This document shows, in pieces, positions 1 through 8,317 of a stretch of DNA of 64,000 nt. A model generated the notes under the pieces. It had not been told where the DNA came from. It made no database searches and worked only from the letters and a program-made list of their open reading frames with translations. Both the position numbers and the translations under genes were made by a program. The stretch comes from CAYFFV01 sp964342695 (GTDB taxonomy: Bacteria > Acidobacteriota > Vicinamibacteria > Vicinamibacterales > UBA8438), in assembly GCA_964342695.1 (NCBI GenBank), contig CAYFFV010000007.1:32018-96017 (forward strand), written 5' to 3'. Numbering within the stretch: the first letter of the stretch is position 1; each line of letters opens with the position of its first letter.

Positions 1-240
1 AGCGCAGACACGGCCATCGAAGACTGCCGGTGTAGAGCGACCAATCCATGAGTCAGACCAGATAAGATTTTCCCCATCTACTGACCAGCTTGAGATCAAA
101 TCTTTTTGTTCGGAAACACCATTCTGTTCGTGGCCTCGCCAACTTGGCCAGTCTTGACCCCCAGCTAATGGGGGAGCAAGTATTACGTATAAGAAAATCA
201 AAATAACGGCTGTTAACGACCGGTTTTTTACTGTAAACAT
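1..240 (-). CDS. PQQ-type beta-propeller protein, N-terminal fragment
   Basis: The gene starts at the ATG at 238-240 and runs off the left edge, so only 80 codons are visible. The N-terminus is a signal peptide: a basic MFTVKNR start, a hydrophobic run, then a likely cleavage near LAGG/QD. The mature protein begins DWPSWRGHEQNGVS, the Trp-rich opening typical of secreted PQQ-like beta-propeller (WD40/BamB-like) proteins, followed by a blade-like WSVDGENLIW stretch. That family includes BamB and alcohol-dehydrogenase-like quinoproteins; which one this is cannot be told from the fragment. It lies 84 nt downstream of the HupE-like gene on the same strand and may be co-transcribed with it. Confidence 0.7.
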   Translation of the reverse strand, partial: MFTVKNRSLTAVILIFLYVILAPPLAGGQDWPSWRGHEQNGVSEQKDLISSWSVDGENLIWSDSWIGRSTPAVFDGRVCA

Positions 241-324
241 CGCTTCATTCCTTGATGAAGTAGAAAAATTATCCAGCATCTAAATTAAGAACAGAGATAA
301 CCAGAAAACCAGATGATATCATGG

Positions 325-1452
325 CTAGCTCAGACGTTCGACTATCCAAACACCTGCGATAACTGCAATAAATACCGACGCTGGGATTACGACTCGAGAA
401 CGATACCATTTCCGCCTCCTAAATTGACCTATTGTTAACCAAGCCGCTCCTATCACTATCAGTTGTCCAAATTCTATGCCCAAATTAAAACTAACTAAGC
501 TAAGGACAAGTTCATTGGGTGGCAACATGAGTTCGATTAAAATGGTGGCAAATCCGAGCCCGTGTAATAGCCCAAAACTGAAAACTACAATTGCTCTCCG
601 CCCTGTCACTCGTGACAAAAAAATATTTTCTATAGCAATGTAGGCAATTGAGATTGCGATAAGGGGTTCAATAATAATTGTTGGTAAATTAATCAATCCA
701 AAGGTTGCGAATGCCAGTGTAAGCGCGTGCGCCACGGTGAAAGCTGTGATCTGGATTATCAGTGATTTAATGGCGGTGCTTAAGAGGAACAAACCAAGAA
801 CGAACAAAATATGATCCGTTCCATCTGGAATGATATGGCGCAGCCCCATAGCGAAAAATTTGGCTTGGATGGAAATGGCGGACTGGTCTCGAATTCGGTC
901 GCCTAATTCGATTGGGTCACTGCGTGCGCCACGTTCGATAATAGTTTGTATCGTTGTTTTATTGGTTTCGTTGACAACTGACAAGTGCACATTAGAGAAT
1001 GATCTTGATGCAAAAAATTCTACATCTTTTGCATCAGGCGGAATAGTGCCTCTGAGTTGAGCTGTCAGTCCCAACACGGTAGGAATATCTGCATCGAGAG
1101 CCGCGGCAGTTCCGTAGTCCGGGAAAGTTACAGAAAATGGTTCAGGATTTCCTGAAAATCGAACGCGAACCCGTCGTTCAAAGAGAGTTTCTAGGCGGTC
1201 GATAATATTTTGAAATTCATTAGGGTTCAGTTGTTGTAAAGCAAAAACTAATTGCTCGTCTTCCGTATCTTGACTTCTTCCTAATGCTAGAGCATCAAGG
1301 TCGCAGGTCATATTAACGGTAAATGTACCGTCCGTGTGTAAGATTAATTGCGTGGCAGTGAATGTTAACGGATGAGCTTCGCTTAAATTCGGAAGAGCAA
1401 AGGTAATAAAAATATAGATGCTGGCAAGCAGGGGCGACCGGACGATTTTCAT
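325..1452 (-). CDS. HupE/UreJ-family membrane protein
   Basis: A 375-residue exported/membrane protein. I chose the ATG at 1452 rather than the TTG at 1482 because it puts a basic residue directly before the signal hydrophobic stretch (MKIVRSPLLASIYIFITFAL). About 180 residues of soluble, presumably periplasmic, sequence follow. The C-terminal half has five to six membrane segments with the hallmarks of the HupE/UreJ_2 family: GLRHIIPDGTDHILFVL near the first segment, AHALTL, LLHGLGFA and FNLGIEFGQL. Relatives include nickel/cobalt permeases and accessory proteins of hydrogenase and urease. No hydrogenase or urease gene is present here, so metal transport is only a family-level suggestion. 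It follows the PDZ gene with 30 nt or less between them. Confidence 0.8.
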   Translation of the reverse strand: MKIVRSPLLASIYIFITFALPNLSEAHPLTFTATQLILHTDGTFTVNMTCDLDALALGRSQDTEDEQLVFALQQLNPNEFQNIIDRLETLFERRVRVRFSGNPEPFSVTFPDYGTAAALDADIPTVLGLTAQLRGTIPPDAKDVEFFASRSFSNVHLSVVNETNKTTIQTIIERGARSDPIELGDRIRDQSAISIQAKFFAMGLRHIIPDGTDHILFVLGLFLLSTAIKSLIIQITAFTVAHALTLAFATFGLINLPTIIIEPLIAISIAYIAIENIFLSRVTGRRAIVVFSFGLLHGLGFATILIELMLPPNELVLSLVSFNLGIEFGQLIVIGAAWLTIGQFRRRKWYRSRVVIPASVFIAVIAGVWIVERLS

Positions 1453-1482
1453 TGGCGAGTCAGGTGGTTCAAGCAGATACAA

Positions 1483-2043
1483 CTATTCTAGTCTTACCTT
1501 AATTCGATAAGGTCGACCACCACGGAGAAAATTAATTACTGTGTCTGCCTGAGCGCGTATCCGATTAAATGCAGTAATGGCAGACTTTGTTTCCATGATA
1601 TCTGATCCTCCGATTCGATAAATAAGGTCGTTTTCTTGAAGTCCAGCAATATTTGCAATGCCGCCATTCTCCACCACTACTACTAGAATGCCGTTTCTGG
1701 TTTGAAGGTTTTCTTCTTGGATACGTGTTGATAAATTTCCAGAAAGTGTGGCCTCACAAACGGTTAGTCCGAAAAGAGTTATTTCTTCGCGGGATTCATC
1801 CTGACAGGTGTATAGTTCGGAAACTTTATCTTGAGCCCATCCATTAGAAGGGCCTATTAGAAATACCCCCAAGACAGTGAAAAGCAGTTGCCTTTGCTTC
1901 CATTGTCTATAAAAACACCAACTTGTTGCGCGCAGTCCACTAATTCTGGGGGCACTTCTCTTAAACCGACGAGTCGGGCTTCGTTGCTTCAGTTTGCCTT
2001 TAGCGTCCACTTTGATAAAGTTTTTCAAATCAGACACGTCCAC
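1483..2043 (-). CDS. Membrane-anchored or exported PDZ-domain protein
   Basis: 186 residues from a GTG at 2043, overlapping the end of acs by 14 nt. A basic 50-residue leader precedes a hydrophobic stretch (about residues 52-68) ending SNGWAQ, which could be a signal peptide or anchor. No in-frame ATG lies closer to the hydrophobic segment, so the true start may be a rare codon such as CTG near 1890. Residues about 112-185 form a PDZ domain with a VVVVENGGIANIAGLQ carboxylate-loop region and a GLQENDLIYRIGG core. Two cysteines (80 and 96) could form a disulfide in the periplasm. There is no protease domain, so it is an adaptor or sensor rather than a DegP-type enzyme. Its partner is unknown. 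Confidence 0.7.
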   Translation of the reverse strand: MDVSDLKNFIKVDAKGKLKQRSPTRRFKRSAPRISGLRATSWCFYRQWKQRQLLFTVLGVFLIGPSNGWAQDKVSELYTCQDESREEITLFGLTVCEATLSGNLSTRIQEENLQTRNGILVVVVENGGIANIAGLQENDLIYRIGGSDIMETKSAITAFNRIRAQADTVINFLRGGRPYRIKVRLE

Positions 2044-3991
2044 TAACTAATGAGTCCACGACTCCGGGTTCCGCAAGTGTTGAAATGTCACCCAAATCTT
2101 CAACATTTCCCTCAGCAATTTTTCGTAAGATGCGTCGCATGATTTTCCCGGAACGAGTTTTTGGAAGTCCTTCGGTGAACTGAATTTTTTCCGGTGAAGC
2201 ATGTGGTCCTATTTCGGCCCGCACGGCTTTGATTATTTCGTCTTTCATTTCATCGGTCACCGTTTGTCCAGTTTTAAGTGTTACGTAAGCGTAGATGGCG
2301 TTGCCCTTGATGTCATGGGGATACCCGACGACAGCCGCTTCAGCTACAGCCGGGTGTGTGCCGATTGCGCCTTCGATTTCAGCCGTGCCCAAATTATGTC
2401 CAGAGACAATAATTACATCGTCCACACGACCAGTAATCCAGTAATAGCCATCTTCATCACGCAAACACCCGTCGCCAGAAAAGTATTTACCTGGAAATCT
2501 AGCAAAGTAAGTATCAAAGAATCGTTGTTGATCTCCGTAGACACCTCTCATCTGGCCAGGCCAAGATTCAAGCATGCAGAGGTTTCCCCGAACGCCATTA
2601 CCCTCAAGGATATTGCCCGAATCATCGACTAGTGCTGGTTTTATGCCAAACAGTGGGAATGTGGCAGAGCCAGGTTTTGTGGGTGTTGCTCCAGGTAATG
2701 GTGAAATAAGGATTCCACCTGTTTCAGTCTGCCACCAAGTATCGACTATTGGGCATTTCTCTTTGCCGATAACATTGTGGTACCAAGTCCACTCAGGTGA
2801 CTTGATTGGTTCTCCGACCGAACCGAGCAGACGTAAATTGGACAGATCATATTTTTCCGGCCAAGTGTCACCTTCCTTCATAAGTGCTCTCAACGCAGTC
2901 GGAGCGGTATAAAAAATGTTGACTTTATGTTTTTCGCAGACTTCCCAGAACCGACCCCAATCGGGATAATTTGGAACGCCTTCGTACATCATCGTTATAG
3001 CACCATTGGCTAACGGTCCGTAAGTGATATAGCTATGACCAGTGACCCATCCGATATCGGCCGTACACCAGTACACATCACCGGGGCGATAATCGAAAAC
3101 ATAGTTGAAGGTCGATGCTACATAAGTCAAATAACCGCCGGTTGTATGGAGAACACCTTTTGGTTTTCCGGTTGAACCCGATGTGTAGAGTATAAAGAGA
3201 GGGTCTTCTGAATCCATCCATTCAGGTGGACAGGTTTCATCGGCAGTCGCCAAGGCCTCATGCCACCAGATATCTCGACCGTCGGTCATCTCGACAGGTG
3301 TGCCAGTACGCTGAACTACGATAATTTTTTCAATGCTAGGGGTATTCTGAACGGCTTGGTCGGCGTTTGCTTTCATCGGAACGTCTTTTTTCGTTCCTCG
3401 GACTCCCGTATCTTGGGTGATGATTGCTTTGCATTCAGAATCATTGATACGAGTTACGAGGCTATCAGCTGTAAAAGCACCAAATACAATAGAGTGGATA
3501 GCACCAATGCGCGCACAGGCGAGCATGGCTATTGCCAACTCAGGAATCATTTGCATGTAAATACAGACCCTGTCTCCTTTTTCGATACCGAGATTCTTGA
3601 GTGCGTTTCCAGCCTTTTGCACTTCTTTATGTAGTTCGGCATAGGTATAGGTTTTGGTCTCAGAAGGATCATTGCCTTCCCAAATTAACGCTATGTTGTC
3701 ACCGCGACCTGCTTCGACATGTCGGTCTACACAGTTATAGCAAGCATTCAGTTGTCCACCAAGAAACCAAGCAATTTCTGCTTTGTTGTAATCGAACTCA
3801 CGAACAACGTCCCATTTCTTAAACCAATTAATTCGTTCAGCTTGCTTTGCCCAGAAGCTTTCTGGATCAGCGATCGAGCGCTCATACATATCCCGATATT
3901 CGGCAAGGGATTTCACATTTGATTTGTCAGAAAATTCTGCAGGTGGTTTGTAAGGTGTTTTGGTTTCATTCGATCCATTTTCGATAGTCAC
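2030..3991 (-). CDS. acs: Acetyl-CoA synthetase (AMP-forming)
   Basis: 653 residues, full length for Acs, which activates acetate to acetyl-CoA via acetyl-AMP. The GTG start at 3991 is set by a perfect AGGAGG seven bases upstream. Visible motifs are the adenylation core YTSGSTGKPKG at 269-279, the GRVDD ... SGHNLGTAEIE hinge region at 521-540, and the regulatory, acetylatable lysine in KTRSGK (Lys616). It heads a minus-strand run with the PDZ and HupE-like genes and lies 123 nt downstream of malate synthase G, which consumes its product. In relatives the enzyme is controlled by lysine acetylation; no acetyltransferase or deacetylase gene is in the window. Confidence 0.97.
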   Translation of the reverse strand: MTIENGSNETKTPYKPPAEFSDKSNVKSLAEYRDMYERSIADPESFWAKQAERINWFKKWDVVREFDYNKAEIAWFLGGQLNACYNCVDRHVEAGRGDNIALIWEGNDPSETKTYTYAELHKEVQKAGNALKNLGIEKGDRVCIYMQMIPELAIAMLACARIGAIHSIVFGAFTADSLVTRINDSECKAIITQDTGVRGTKKDVPMKANADQAVQNTPSIEKIIVVQRTGTPVEMTDGRDIWWHEALATADETCPPEWMDSEDPLFILYTSGSTGKPKGVLHTTGGYLTYVASTFNYVFDYRPGDVYWCTADIGWVTGHSYITYGPLANGAITMMYEGVPNYPDWGRFWEVCEKHKVNIFYTAPTALRALMKEGDTWPEKYDLSNLRLLGSVGEPIKSPEWTWYHNVIGKEKCPIVDTWWQTETGGILISPLPGATPTKPGSATFPLFGIKPALVDDSGNILEGNGVRGNLCMLESWPGQMRGVYGDQQRFFDTYFARFPGKYFSGDGCLRDEDGYYWITGRVDDVIIVSGHNLGTAEIEGAIGTHPAVAEAAVVGYPHDIKGNAIYAYVTLKTGQTVTDEMKDEIIKAVRAEIGPHASPEKIQFTEGLPKTRSGKIMRRILRKIAEGNVEDLGDISTLAEPGVVDSLVSGRV

Positions 3992-4114
3992 GCTTCGGCC
4001 TCCTAAATGTTTCTATCAAGATTTGTTGTACATTTACGATGATTTTTGATGTTTAAATAATTTCTTTTTATGAGAACGCCTATTTTCCAGTACAAGTTGG
4101 CTTTTAACAATGTA

Positions 4115-6286
4115 CTATCGGCCAATCCGCTTTGCCTTGGCTTCACGACGGCGGGCATGAAGAATTGGTTCCGTATAACCATTTGGTTGTTCGCAGCCTT
4201 TAAATACCAAATCGGTGGCGGCCATAAAAGCCACACTTTCGTCAAAGTTCGGTGCCATCGCCGTATAGTTTGGGTCATCTTGATTCTGTTTATCAACTAC
4301 GGTGGCCATTCTTTTCATTGTTTCAACTACCTGGGCTTCCGTGCACACACCGTGGCGAAGCCAATTCGCAATATGTTGACTCGAAATACGTAGGGTCGCA
4401 CGGTCTTCCATGAGGCCTACATTATTTATATCCGGAACTTTTGAACAGCCTATACCTTGATCGATCCATCGGACCACATATCCCAAGATACCTTGGGCGT
4501 TGTTGTCAAGTTCTTCTTGAACCTCTTGTTCTGACCAGTCGTTTTGCTCAGACACTGGAATTGTTAGAATTTTGTCGAGGTCAGCAATCGGACGTGATTT
4601 TAATTCAAATTGTCTGGATGATACGTTAATTTGATGATAGTGCAGTGCGTGAAGGGTTGCAGCCGTTGGCGACGGAACCCACGCTGTATTGGCCCCGGAA
4701 TCTGGATGGGCAATCTTTACGCTTAACATGTCAGCCATTAAATCAGGCATTGCCCACATACCTTTGCCGATTTGCGCATGTCCAGGTAGACCACATGAAA
4801 GTCCTACATCGACATTCCAGTCTTCGTAGGTGGTCATCCATGCTGCCGTTTTCATATCTTTTTTTCGAATCATTGCTCCTGCTTCCATTGCCGTGTGCAT
4901 TTCGTCTCCGGTGCGATCGAGAAAACCGGTGTTGATGAAAAATACTCGCTTCTTAGCAACTCTGATGCATTCTTTTAGATTCACTGTTGTACGACGTTCC
5001 TCATCCATGATTCCGATTTTTAGTGTGTATTGCTTGAGTCCAAGAATTTTTTCTACACGACTTAAAGTTTCATCCGTAAACTTAACTTCTTCTGGCCCAT
5101 GCATTTTTGGTTTTACGATGTACACAGATCCAGAACGACTGTTTTTTGGTTTTTGAAGATCGTGCATTGCGATCATGGACGAAACCATGGCATCGAGTAA
5201 TCCCTCGGGTGTTTCGTTTCCTTCTTTATCTAGAATTGCTGGGTTAGTCATTAGATGTCCCACATTCCGAATCAGCATTAGGCTAATACCAGGAACCTTA
5301 TATTCCGAGCCATCAGGACTTTTGTAGAGACGAGGAGAATTCATGATCCTGGTGACTGGTGTCCCATTCTTTTCAAAAGATTCACTGAGGTCCCCTTTGA
5401 TTAGTCCTAGCCAATTTCGGTAAGCAACGACTTTATCGGTCGCATCTACGGTAGCAACGGAATCTTCTAAATCCATAATTGTTGTGAGAGCCGCTTCCAA
5501 CACTATATCTTTCACACCAGCTTTATCATTTTTTCCAATTGGACTGTTATGGTCGATATCTATTTCTATGTGTAGGCCATTGTGTTTTAGCAAAATAGCC
5601 GAAGGAGTTTTGTCGGAGCCGTTGTATCCTACCAATGTTGAAGGTGTATGAAGCTCGGTATTTGTGCCGTCGCTAAGAGTTGCGGCGAGCGAACCATTTT
5701 CAATGAAATACGAAGTTACGTTTTTGTGGCTGCCCTTGGAGAGTGGAACTGCTTTGTCAAGAAATTCTCGGGCAAAGGCAATAACTTTTGTTCCGCGGAT
5801 TGGGTTGTATTTTTTAGAGCGATTTGCTCCGTCGCTTTCTGGAATTACGTCTGTACCATATAGTGCGTCGTAGAGACTTCCCCACCTGGCGTTGGCGGCG
5901 TTGAGTGCATACCTGGCATTGGTGACTGGGACAACGAGTTGTGGACCTGCGACACTTGATATTTCAGGATCGACGTTGTCCGTTTCAACCGTAAAGATGT
6001 CTCCTTCAGGAACGAGGTATCCGATTTCGTGAAGCATCGTTTTATATTCCGCCAGGGTAAATGTCCCATCTCGTTTTTTCAAATACCAAGTATTGATTTC
6101 GTGCTGTAGATGGTCTCGTCTATTAAGTAAATCTTTGTTTAGTGGTGATAGATCCTTGATTAATAATCCAAAGCCCGACCAGAACTCTTCTTGCGACACA
6201 CCGGTTTCAGGTAATGCTTCAGTGTTAATGAAGTCGTATAGAATTTTGTCGACTTGAAGGCCATTAACTTCGATCCGGCTACTCAT
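4115..6286 (-). CDS. glcB: Malate synthase G
   Basis: Condenses glyoxylate with acetyl-CoA to malate. From the ATG at 6286 the protein has 723 residues, the same length as E. coli GlcB. An AAGGTGG Shine-Dalgarno sequence lies four to five bases upstream, so the longer reading from a TTG at 6328 is unlikely. The G-form features are present: the large inserted beta-domain and conserved stretches such as YIVKPKMHGPEEV, GIMDEERRT and PSPTAATLHALHYH near the C-terminus. No isocitrate lyase gene is nearby, so glyoxylate more likely comes from glycolate oxidation or an aldolase. The following gene on the strand, acs, provides acetyl-CoA. Confidence 0.97.
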   Translation of the reverse strand: MSSRIEVNGLQVDKILYDFINTEALPETGVSQEEFWSGFGLLIKDLSPLNKDLLNRRDHLQHEINTWYLKKRDGTFTLAEYKTMLHEIGYLVPEGDIFTVETDNVDPEISSVAGPQLVVPVTNARYALNAANARWGSLYDALYGTDVIPESDGANRSKKYNPIRGTKVIAFAREFLDKAVPLSKGSHKNVTSYFIENGSLAATLSDGTNTELHTPSTLVGYNGSDKTPSAILLKHNGLHIEIDIDHNSPIGKNDKAGVKDIVLEAALTTIMDLEDSVATVDATDKVVAYRNWLGLIKGDLSESFEKNGTPVTRIMNSPRLYKSPDGSEYKVPGISLMLIRNVGHLMTNPAILDKEGNETPEGLLDAMVSSMIAMHDLQKPKNSRSGSVYIVKPKMHGPEEVKFTDETLSRVEKILGLKQYTLKIGIMDEERRTTVNLKECIRVAKKRVFFINTGFLDRTGDEMHTAMEAGAMIRKKDMKTAAWMTTYEDWNVDVGLSCGLPGHAQIGKGMWAMPDLMADMLSVKIAHPDSGANTAWVPSPTAATLHALHYHQINVSSRQFELKSRPIADLDKILTIPVSEQNDWSEQEVQEELDNNAQGILGYVVRWIDQGIGCSKVPDINNVGLMEDRATLRISSQHIANWLRHGVCTEAQVVETMKRMATVVDKQNQDDPNYTAMAPNFDESVAFMAATDLVFKGCEQPNGYTEPILHARRREAKAKRIGR

Positions 6287-6328
6287 TAGTCCACCTTGCT
6301 TTCTTTTCACAGGGAATACTTCAGTCAA

Positions 6329-6485
6329 GAATCATTAGCAGTATTGTTTTTAAGACTCTATATTAATTGACCATTGCTAAACTCTTGTATCAAATTATTT
6401 CGCGACCAGTGTTGCGTTGGATTGTGTGGATTGATTTTAAAATATTACAAGTACAGTTTAATTTAATACGAATAGAACGTAGGAA
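6329..6485. promoter_or_regulatory. Divergent intergenic region between glcB and pxpA
   Basis: 157 AT-rich bases between two genes that point away from each other, so both promoters should be here. I see no confident -35/-10 pair, operator or RNA structure. Confidence 0.35.
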
Positions 6486-7283
6486 ATGAATCTCATTAGG
6501 GATGCGGATAGCCTGATGTTAAGACAATGTGTGGATTTAAACTGTGATATTGCTGACTCGGCCGAGAGTCTTTCTTTGGAGAATGAAGCAGCAATTATGA
6601 ATTTTGTTACGTCTGTGAATATTCCTTGTGGTTTTCATGCTCTAGATCCGGTAACCATTCGGAGAGTTGTGCAACTCGCGTTAGAGTCCGGGGTGTCCAT
6701 TGGAGCTCACCCAGGATTTTTTGATCCGGCGGATTCTGGTCGTAGAGAGATGACTATGTCTTTGTCGGATGTTGAAGATATTGTGTTGTATCAGATAAGC
6801 GCACTTGATGGAATAGTAAGGGCTGAAGGTGGGACTTTGTGTCACGTCAAGCCACACGGGGCGCTCTATAACACTGCTGCGGTTAATCAAGATCTTGCTT
6901 ATGCTGTTGCAGGAGCTGTTGGGCTGCTGGATTCCAATCTCGTGCTCATCGGTTTATCTGGGTCTTATCTGCTTGAGGCTGGTCAAAAAAAAGGTTTAAA
7001 GGTGGCGTCGGAAGTGTTTGGTGATAGAGCATATGAGCCTACGGGTGTGTTACGTTCGCGGCAATTTTCTGATTCTTTAATTCAAGAATCGAGCTTGGTG
7101 GTTAGACGAGTTATTCAAATGGTGCGTGACGGGGTGGTTCATTCGGTAACAGGGCAAGCGATAGACGTAACAGCGGATACGGTCTGTGTTCATGGAGACA
7201 CTCCAGGCGCTCAAGCTCTTCTCCGCGATTTACGGATGGCTCTCCACGCCGATGGCATAGAGTTGGCGCCTCTTAAATCATGA
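6486..7283 (+). CDS. pxpA: LamB/YcsF-family protein, 5-oxoprolinase subunit A homologue
   Basis: 265 residues. The family signatures are clear: VDLNCDIADS near the N-terminus, NIPCGFHALDP, GAHPGFFDP, and HVKPHGALYN. PxpA acts with PxpB and PxpC to hydrolyse 5-oxoproline to glutamate using ATP. Neither partner is encoded in the window, although the genes are usually adjacent. The start is uncertain between the ATG at 6486 (AGGA just upstream but very close) and the ATG at 6516, which would fit the usual length better. The usual DLGEG-type loop reads DIADS here, a divergence worth noting. It ends seven bases from the convergent apaG stop. Confidence 0.88.
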   Translation: MNLIRDADSLMLRQCVDLNCDIADSAESLSLENEAAIMNFVTSVNIPCGFHALDPVTIRRVVQLALESGVSIGAHPGFFDPADSGRREMTMSLSDVEDIVLYQISALDGIVRAEGGTLCHVKPHGALYNTAAVNQDLAYAVAGAVGLLDSNLVLIGLSGSYLLEAGQKKGLKVASEVFGDRAYEPTGVLRSRQFSDSLIQESSLVVRRVIQMVRDGVVHSVTGQAIDVTADTVCVHGDTPGAQALLRDLRMALHADGIELAPLKS

Positions 7284-7290
7284 AGATATG

Positions 7291-7743
7291 TCAATGAATT
7301 GTGTAAGGTTCGCTTAAGGTAAATGTTGCAATTTGCACATCGAAACGTTTACCAGAGGAATTCACCATTTGATAACTACCCTCCATCGTCCCGAACGGTG
7401 TTGAAAGAGGGCAACTTGACGTGTACTCAAAAGTTTCACCAGGAGCGAGGGTTGGTTGTTGGCCTATTACACCCAAACCTTTTACTTCTTCGGTATTGCT
7501 GTCTGCATCTTTAATGATCCAGTGGCGACTAATCAGTTGTACAGGTTCGGTGCCCTCATTCGAAATCTCGATTGTATAGAGGAAAAACCATACATTATTA
7601 AATGGTTCAGATCTGTCTGGAGAGTACCGAGATGTGACATGTACGCGCACACCATCATTTGTAGATTCTGAGGTGTGCACGCCGGGTTGATGGTGTTTAG
7701 TCACATTGGGATAATACGATGGTCCAATGATTTCTATCAACAC
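7291..7743 (-). CDS. apaG: ApaG family protein (DUF525)
   Basis: ApaG is a small fibronectin-III-like beta-sandwich protein implicated in Co2+/Mg2+ homeostasis and Ap4A metabolism; its biochemical role is poorly defined. This copy has the conserved core SRHWIIKDADS ... EVKGLGVIGQQPTLAPGE, YTSSCPLSTPFGTMEGSY and a C-terminal FTLSEPYTIH. The longest reading begins with a GTG at 7743 and gives 150 residues, about 25 more than E. coli ApaG. A GTG at 7680 would give the usual length and remove the overlap with aat. Neither start has a clear ribosome binding site. Confidence 0.93.
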   Translation of the reverse strand: MLIEIIGPSYYPNVTKHHQPGVHTSESTNDGVRVHVTSRYSPDRSEPFNNVWFFLYTIEISNEGTEPVQLISRHWIIKDADSNTEEVKGLGVIGQQPTLAPGETFEYTSSCPLSTPFGTMEGSYQMVNSSGKRFDVQIATFTLSEPYTIH

Positions 7744-8317
7744 TCTTTTAGAGGGCTACCGAAAAGGAGTCTTTCCCATGTCAGTGGATGGCTTGATTAA
7801 TTGGTACAGCCCAGAGCATCGTGGAATCATTCCGCTTGAAGATTTTCATGTCCCAAAACGCTTGAGTCGCCTGTTACGACAAAGAAAATTCCGTGCCACA
7901 ATCAACCAAGATTTTATTGGTGTGATATCTGCTTGTGCTTCTCGAAAAAATGATTCAGGTAACTGGATTGACGAAAATTTGATTACAAGTTATTTGGCAT
8001 TACATTCAGTTGGACATGCGCATTCAATCGAAGTGTGGAGTGCGGACCAGTTAGTGGGTGGACTTTATGGTGTCAGTCTTAAGGGTGCTTTTTTTGGGGA
8101 ATCAATGTTTCATTTAACGTCCAATGCTTCAAAAATAGCACTTGTTGTTCTTATAGAACGGTTAAAAGAAAGAGGTTATCGTTTATTGGACGTTCAGTGG
8201 TTGACGCCGCATCTTGCTGGTTTTGGAGGAGTCGAGATTGAAAGGAACGATTATCTCAATCAATTAGATAATGCTATGAGATTTGAATGCCATTTTGATA
8301 AAACCAATATCAGTTAA
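7727..8317 (+). CDS. aat: Leucyl/phenylalanyl-tRNA-protein transferase
   Basis: Transfers Leu or Phe from tRNA to N-terminal Arg or Lys of proteins, creating N-degrons for ClpAP/ClpS. At 196 residues it is shorter than E. coli Aat (about 234) but keeps the GNAT-like core: GYRKGVFPM at the start, INWYSPEHRGIIPL, then VGGLYGVSLKGAFFGESMF and LLDVQWLTPHLAGFG. The missing length is at the N-terminus, which is common in short Aat forms. Its start lies inside the 5' end of apaG if the longest apaG start is used, and its stop overlaps the stop region of the M28 peptidase by 8 nt. ClpX and ClpP are in the window; ClpA/ClpS are not. Confidence 0.95.
   Translation: MISINTLLEGYRKGVFPMSVDGLINWYSPEHRGIIPLEDFHVPKRLSRLLRQRKFRATINQDFIGVISACASRKNDSGNWIDENLITSYLALHSVGHAHSIEVWSADQLVGGLYGVSLKGAFFGESMFHLTSNASKIALVVLIERLKERGYRLLDVQWLTPHLAGFGGVEIERNDYLNQLDNAMRFECHFDKTNIS

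Noticed and set aside
2201..3922. Plus-strand ORFs across acs
   Set aside because: Shadow frames of a well-supported gene; no recognisable protein features.
4070..6069. ORFs overlapping malate synthase G on both strands
   Set aside because: Lie within strong glcB coding sequence and have no family signature.
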